Assembly (NCBI GenBank): GCA_037126765.1
Contig: JBBCBC010000007.1
Location: 27,351,667 to 27,415,666 of the forward strand
Length of the DNA: 64,000 nt
Reading direction: 5' to 3'
Origin: Stenogyne calaminthoides
Lineage: Eukaryota; Streptophyta; Magnoliopsida; Lamiales; Lamiaceae
The translations under genes and the position numbers were made by a program. Under the pieces are notes generated by a model. It was not told where the DNA came from, made no database searches, and saw nothing but the letters and a program-made list of their open reading frames with translations. Within the stretch, counting starts at the first letter, position 1. Every line of letters starts with the position of its first letter. Below are positions 58,951 to 64,000 of this stretch, in pieces.

Positions 58951-61900
58951 TTGAAAAAACTGTGTTTCCGAGACTTCGATTCAAGATTTCCATTTTATCC
59001 TGAGTTTCTCAGTAGAATTCTGAGAAAACTTCATGCATCTGAAATCCTTCAATTTTTCAGATTTTACTCTAAACACCTGGATCTAACATCCCTAATTCAA
59101 CTGAAAGTTCCTGAAATCTTGATTCAGCCAAAGGTTTAGTCAAGATATCAGCTCTCTGCTTATCAGTATGAATTTTCTCCATCCTTATGTCCTTTTTCTC
59201 GACATGATCTCTGATGAAGTGATGTCTGATATCCACATGCTTGCAACTGGTGTGCAATACCGGATTTTGTGAAATAGCAATGACACTATTATTGTCACAA
59301 AATATTGGTTCTTCATTGGCTACAACTTTATAATCCCTTAATTGTTGTATGAGCCAAAGAATCGAAACACACCGCTTCCTCGCAGCCCATGTATTCAACC
59401 GAAGTCTTTGTTTGCTCTTGAGGTCCTGCTTTCTTCAAAACCAAGATATCGACTTACTTCCTAGAAATTGACAAGTTCCTCAGAGTGGACTTCTGTCAAT
59501 CCTGCAACCACCATAATCGACATCGAGTAACCATTAATTCAAGGTTATCATCACCGATACCATAATCCTCTATTCATCGCGTGCCTTTAAGATACTTCAG
59601 TATCTTTTTGGCAGCCTCCATGTGACTAGCCTTAGATTAGCTTGGTATCTTGCACATATCCCAACAACAAATGTTATATCCGGCCTACTTGTTGTGAGAT
59701 AGAGCAATGATCCAATGATTCCTCTATAATCGAGATGACTCACCGATTTGCCTTCGAATCGATCCATCTTGTAGTTAGTATTCATAGGAATCCTAATCGC
59801 ATTGCAATCTCAGACACCATATTTGGCAATCGGATCTACGTGTACTTTTGCACGGTTGATGAATATTCCTTCCTTTGATTGTTTCACTTGAAGACCTAGA
59901 AAGAAATTCATCTCTCCCATCATTGACATCTCAAACTTGCCTTTCATTAGTGTTGAAAACTTTTCACACAGCTGATGGTTTGGAGATCCAAAAATGATGT
60001 CATCAACATATATCCCGAACCGAAGAAGATATCTTCCCCATCTTCTATCCTGAACAGAGTTCGATCAACAGTCCCTTTGACAAAACCATGGTCAGTAAGA
60101 AACTGAGAAAGAGTATCATACCATGCTCTGGGTGGTTGCTTAAGACCATACAAAGCTTTTCTGAGCATGTAAACTTGGTCATTCTGTTTGAAACCAGGAG
60201 GTTGTTCCACATAAACCTCTTCTTTAAGCACACCGTTCATAAATGCACTTTTCACATCCATTTGATAGACTATGAACTTCATGTGGGCAGCATATGCAAG
60301 AAACAATCTGATGGCTTCTAGTCTTGCAACAGGTGCAAAGGTTTCATCATAATCCAAGCCTTCTTCTTGGGAATAACCTTGTGCAACTAGCCTTGCCTTG
60401 TTTCTTACAATGTTGTTGTTTTCATCTCTTTTATTCTTAAAAACCCATTTGGTTCCAATGACATTGTGCCTTTCAGGTCTATCTACTAGCTCCCATACTT
60501 CATTTCTTGAGAATTGATTCATCTCATCTTGCATAGCAGTAATCCAATGAGAATCTTGTAGAGCTTCACCAATCTCAGTAGGTTCTTTCTCTGATAGGAA
60601 GCAGCAGAATAGTGCACTCTCACCATGGAACCTTCTTGTCTTAACACCTTCAGTTAGATCACCCACAATCTGACTTGTAGGATGACTATCTAACCATTTC
60701 CTTCTTGATGTTCCCCCTTCAGTAGTATCCTCAACATTTGAAATGTTAGGTTCAGTTAATTCAGTAAACTCAGGGAACAACAGAAAAGGAGAAATGGAAT
60801 CATCTTCCTCAGGGGAAATTCCATTCAGAACATTGTCAGATTCATTTGTTCCCCTTTGGTTGATAGATTCAGAATTTGCCTCAGCTGTGACCACATCTTC
60901 ATTGGCATCACATACCTGAGTCTGAACTGGTGTCTGTTCAGATTGGTCACCTTTGGAGTGTTGGTTTTCCTGAGTCTCACCATCTTGAGTTCCATCCTGA
61001 ACTTCTTTATCTGAGTCTGAGTCACTCCAATCATAGGATGTGACTGACTTCTTCTTTTCAGGTTCAGTGGATGATTTATCTTTCTGTTTCAGGCTTAATC
61101 TGGTGATCCTCTTAGTCAGTTTATCTACATCATGTTCCTGTTTCTTCTGAACACAAGTAGATTCATCAAAAACAACATGAGGTGTTTCCTCCACAATAAG
61201 AGTCCTACAGCTTGTAAACTCGAAAGCTTTTATCGACTTGAAATATCCTAAGAATATTCCTTCATCGGCTTTACTATCAAATGTTTTCAACCCGATCTTT
61301 ACCATTATTGTGTATGAAACACTTGCAACCAAAACACACGAAAAAAAAAAACAAGAGGCTTCCTTTCATTCCAAAGCTCATAGGGTGTTTTGCCTTGACT
61401 CTTGGTCAAGATGGATCTGTTTCCGAGAGTAGCATGCAAAGTGTTGACAACTTTTAGCCCAAAATCTTTTAGGAATATCGACCAAATTATCATTGTCCTT
61501 GCAGCTTTCTTTTCGAGTCCTGTTCCTTCTTTCAAAGAACACCATTTTGTTGAGGGGTCCTTGCAACTGATGTTTCATGTGAAATTCCATTTGCTGCACA
61601 ATAATCAGATATGATATGATTTATAAATTCAGTTCCCTTGTCAGATCTGATTTTGACCACACTCAAATTTTTCTCAATCTTCGAGCCTTTTCGAATTACG
61701 GCGACTTTATCTCGAGTCTCTTTCTTCTTGAGTAAGAATATGACCCAAGTATATCTTGAGTAGTCATCAACTACTACCAATGTGTATTTCCCCGCCATTA
61801 GTGCTTCTTTGGTGTTATAGGACCAAAAATATCCATATGCAATGGCCAAGTATTCTTTTCAAGAGAAACATCTACTTTGCTTTTAAATGATGCTCTAATT

Positions 61901-62440
61901 TGTTTTCCTTTCTAGCACGCATCACAAATATGTTCCTTACTGAACACTTCATTAGGCAACCCTCTTACAAGAGCTATTCTTGCAAGCTTATTCAGGGTTT
62001 TGAAATTCAGTGATTCATTCTTTTATGCCATAACCAACTCGGGTATCTGGGAACTTTTAGCAACCAAACATGTATCTTTAGGAGTTGAACTCAAATCAGC
62101 AAGATACACATTTCCTTTTCTAGTACCAGTCAGTAATATTTTATGTGTTGTATCATCTTTCACATAACATAAGTTCTTAGAGAACTCAACATTAAAACCC
62201 TTATCACAGAATTGGCTTATTGAAAGCAAATTATGCTTCAATCCGTATACATATGAAACACCATGGATATGAATCGAGTCGATTTCCAAAGTTCCATACC
62301 CTTCATCGCCCTCCCTTGAGTTATCCCCAAAAAGTGATCTGTGGGCCTCTTTGTTCAACATAGTCACCGAGTATCTTCTTGAATCTCACATATGTCTTGA
62401 ACATCCACTGTCAAGATACCATACATCAGGGGCCTTTTCA
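58951..62440 (-). pseudogene. pol: B pol: protease, integrase, RT, RNase H
   Basis: Protease WYLDSGCSRHM with a TGA just after it near 62385. Integrase core: VVVDDYSRYTW near 61770, KIRSDKGTEF near 61650 and TPQQNGV near 61540. The 461-codon open stretch 61332-59947 covers the integrase C-terminus, linker and RT: VIGTKWVFKNKRDE, QMDVKSAFMNG. The YVDD region near 60010 is intact in another frame. RNase H: CDNNSVIAISQNPVLH near 59290 and DILTKPLAESRF near 59130. At least five frame breaks. Many breaks coincide with places where CG replaces CAG/CTG-like bases. Confidence 0.9.
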
Positions 62441-64000
62441 TCTCTGCTCATCAGTGCTATGTGATCTTTAATCAGCTCAGTGCCCTTGTTTTCCTCCTGA
62501 AAAATAGATCAATTTTGTAGGTACCCAATTTGTGTAGGGTCCTACAAGGTTAGATGTACCTTTTCGAATCCAAATTTGCTGACAACTCTAATTACTTTAG
62601 AGTGGTTAATTTATCTTCCATAAACATCAACATACACATTTACTACTCTTGGTGCCTTAGCGGTTTTTACGTGTATGTGTGCTAGCTTTTTAGCATGAAC
62701 ATGTGCCTTTGAATTTTCTTTGGTTCGGGCCTTCGTTCATTTGCTTTGGCTTCATGCGTGGTCTAAATCTTTGATGACTCGGGTTGGATAACCTTTACCC
62801 TTAGGCAAGTGGGGTTCAAGTTATGCATCTTAAAATCTGGTCTTTCAAAGATAATCGAGGACTTGGTCTCTTCATTTGAGAATGTCTCTGCTGAGTGTTT
62901 CTCATCCGAGGATTCCTCCGATGGTTCAATGTGGAGCCTTTCGTTTTGCATTCTTAGCCGAGGCTTTGAAGTACTTGCTCGAAACTTTCCAATCGAGTGC
63001 TCGGGTTTTCTAGCCTTCACCTAGGTTTGGGCTTTTCCTACGATCATTCAGTTTTCTTCGAGACCATAGGTCCTTTTCCCTTGTCTACAACCTTGGGCAT
63101 TTCTTGAGTTTGAAGTGTAGGTGCCAATTTGTTTTACAAAGATTGTCTTCTTGCTTCTTGATGCGAAGATTCGATGACCTTGTGAGGTTCCCCTAGAATG
63201 TATCACAATCCAGTTTTTATAGTGGCAGATCTCTGGTAACTCTGAATTTCATCTATTACTTTAGATGCGATTATTCAATAGAGTTAACTTCTTACGTGCA
63301 CTATCCTCACAGCTCTGTAGAGTTTCATGCTTCTCGGAGAGGTCATTGAATTTAGTTACGATTTGAATCTCTTGATGGATTTCTCTAGCTTTTTTATTAG
63401 GGTCACTATCAACTTCTCTTTCTCTGAGTTGTACTTTCAGAACATCCAGTTCATCGAGTTCCCATTAATTGAGAAGTGATTTCGTTTTGCTAGAGTCTTT
63501 CCATTTTAGATTTTCACTTTTTTCATTCTTTATTCGCTCTTGAGTTTCATTTAGCGATTCTTGTAAAAAAAGATAGTCCTTCATTAGATTCTCAAAAGAA
63601 TCCATCGTGTCAAATTATTTGCTTACGGTTGAACTTGACAACTCTTTGCGCTAGTGTAGGAGCAACAACAGAGAAAGAAGAGTTTACCTCCTCAATGGCC
63701 ATCGACAAAATGTCATCACTTTCACTTTGTCGAGAATATCTCATCCGAAGAGCTAGATTCCTCCTCGTAATGTTCTTCTTCTGCAACCATGGCCTTTTTG
63801 CTTGAGAACTTCTTATCTCTTTTAGCTTGCCTTTCTCTTCTCTCCTTATCACTCAGATCTGGACAATCATACTGGAAGTGACCTTTCTTTTGGCAATTGT
63901 AGCATCTGTTGGTATCATCATCCTGATCACTTTCTCCTTTGGACTTGGAGTCCTTCCTTTTGGATGAAGATCCCTCGCCTTTCGTGTCCTTCTTCTTCTC
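62441..64000 (-). pseudogene. gag: B gag, C-terminal part, runs off the window
   Basis: Contains a CCHC zinc knuckle at 63863-63904 (CYNCQKKGHFQYDC), preceded by a lysine/serine-rich stretch. Downstream are an acidic segment and a coiled-coil-like linker 63600-63300, then the protease. Frames are broken repeatedly. The start lies beyond 64000. Confidence 0.88.

Larger units (their letters stand above)
52493..64000 (-). mobile_element. B: second copia family with accessory ORF, incomplete
   Basis: A minus-strand element inserted in the A3 3' LTR. From right to left: gag (enters from beyond the window), protease, integrase, RT, RNase H, a short spacer, a 3.5-kb accessory ORF, PPT, and a 2045-bp 3' LTR. 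The probable target duplication is ATAAA (52488-52492); its partner is outside. Its proteins are clearly related to those of family A, but LTR and non-coding parts are different. Confidence 0.93.

Overview
This window looks like repeat-rich heterochromatin of a flowering plant, probably a eudicot, although nothing in it names the species. I find no host gene. Nearly every base belongs to nested LTR retrotransposons, a LINE remnant, solo LTRs or a tandem satellite. The plant assignment rests on Ty1/copia elements primed by initiator-Met tRNA (TGGTATCAGAGC), Sirevirus-like polypurine tracts of the form AAAGGGGGAAA-T-TGTTG, Ty3/gypsy LTRs beginning TGTAACGCCCC, and telomere-type AAACCCT words.

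Layout. 1-17388: an outer copia element of family A (A1, plus strand) whose gag is split by a complete minus-strand relative (A2, 1960-16627, TSD GGACT). 17389-23306: an array of about 340-bp satellite monomers, interrupted in register by a 1.7-kb solo LTR (20519-22246, TSD CCTAC). 23307-24717: an eroded family A LTR. 24718-30620: the 3' end of a second copia family (C), with a long gypsy solo LTR (G1, 24916-28446) inserted in its accessory ORF. 30621-34010: a gutted gypsy element (G2). 34011-37150: an LTR scrap fused to the 3' end of a minus-strand family A copy (A4). 37151-38426: the 3' end of a LINE. 38427-52492: the best-preserved family A element (A3, plus strand). 52493-64000: a minus-strand element of a third copia family (B), inserted in the TATA box of A3's 3' LTR and running off the window.

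Gene plan of A and B: LTR - PBS - gag (CCHC) - protease, integrase, RT, RNase H - spacer - a large accessory ORF in the env position - PPT - LTR. In A3 the accessory ORF is one 1074-codon frame broken only by stops. In both A2 and A3 it is preceded by its own TATA box and a GT-AG leader intron. The same spacer carries, on the opposite strand, a second TATA box, a 128-codon ORF and a polyadenylation-like end. The pattern is present in both diverged copies, so family A appears to carry a divergent pair of extra genes. This is the most interesting content of the window. A second notable signal is a local, rule-like change of CAG/CTG words into CG-containing words in A2, B and part of A1, which I suspect is a methylation-linked sequencing artefact.

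All coding regions carry stops or shifts. Domain assignments come from motifs read by eye; no database search was possible.
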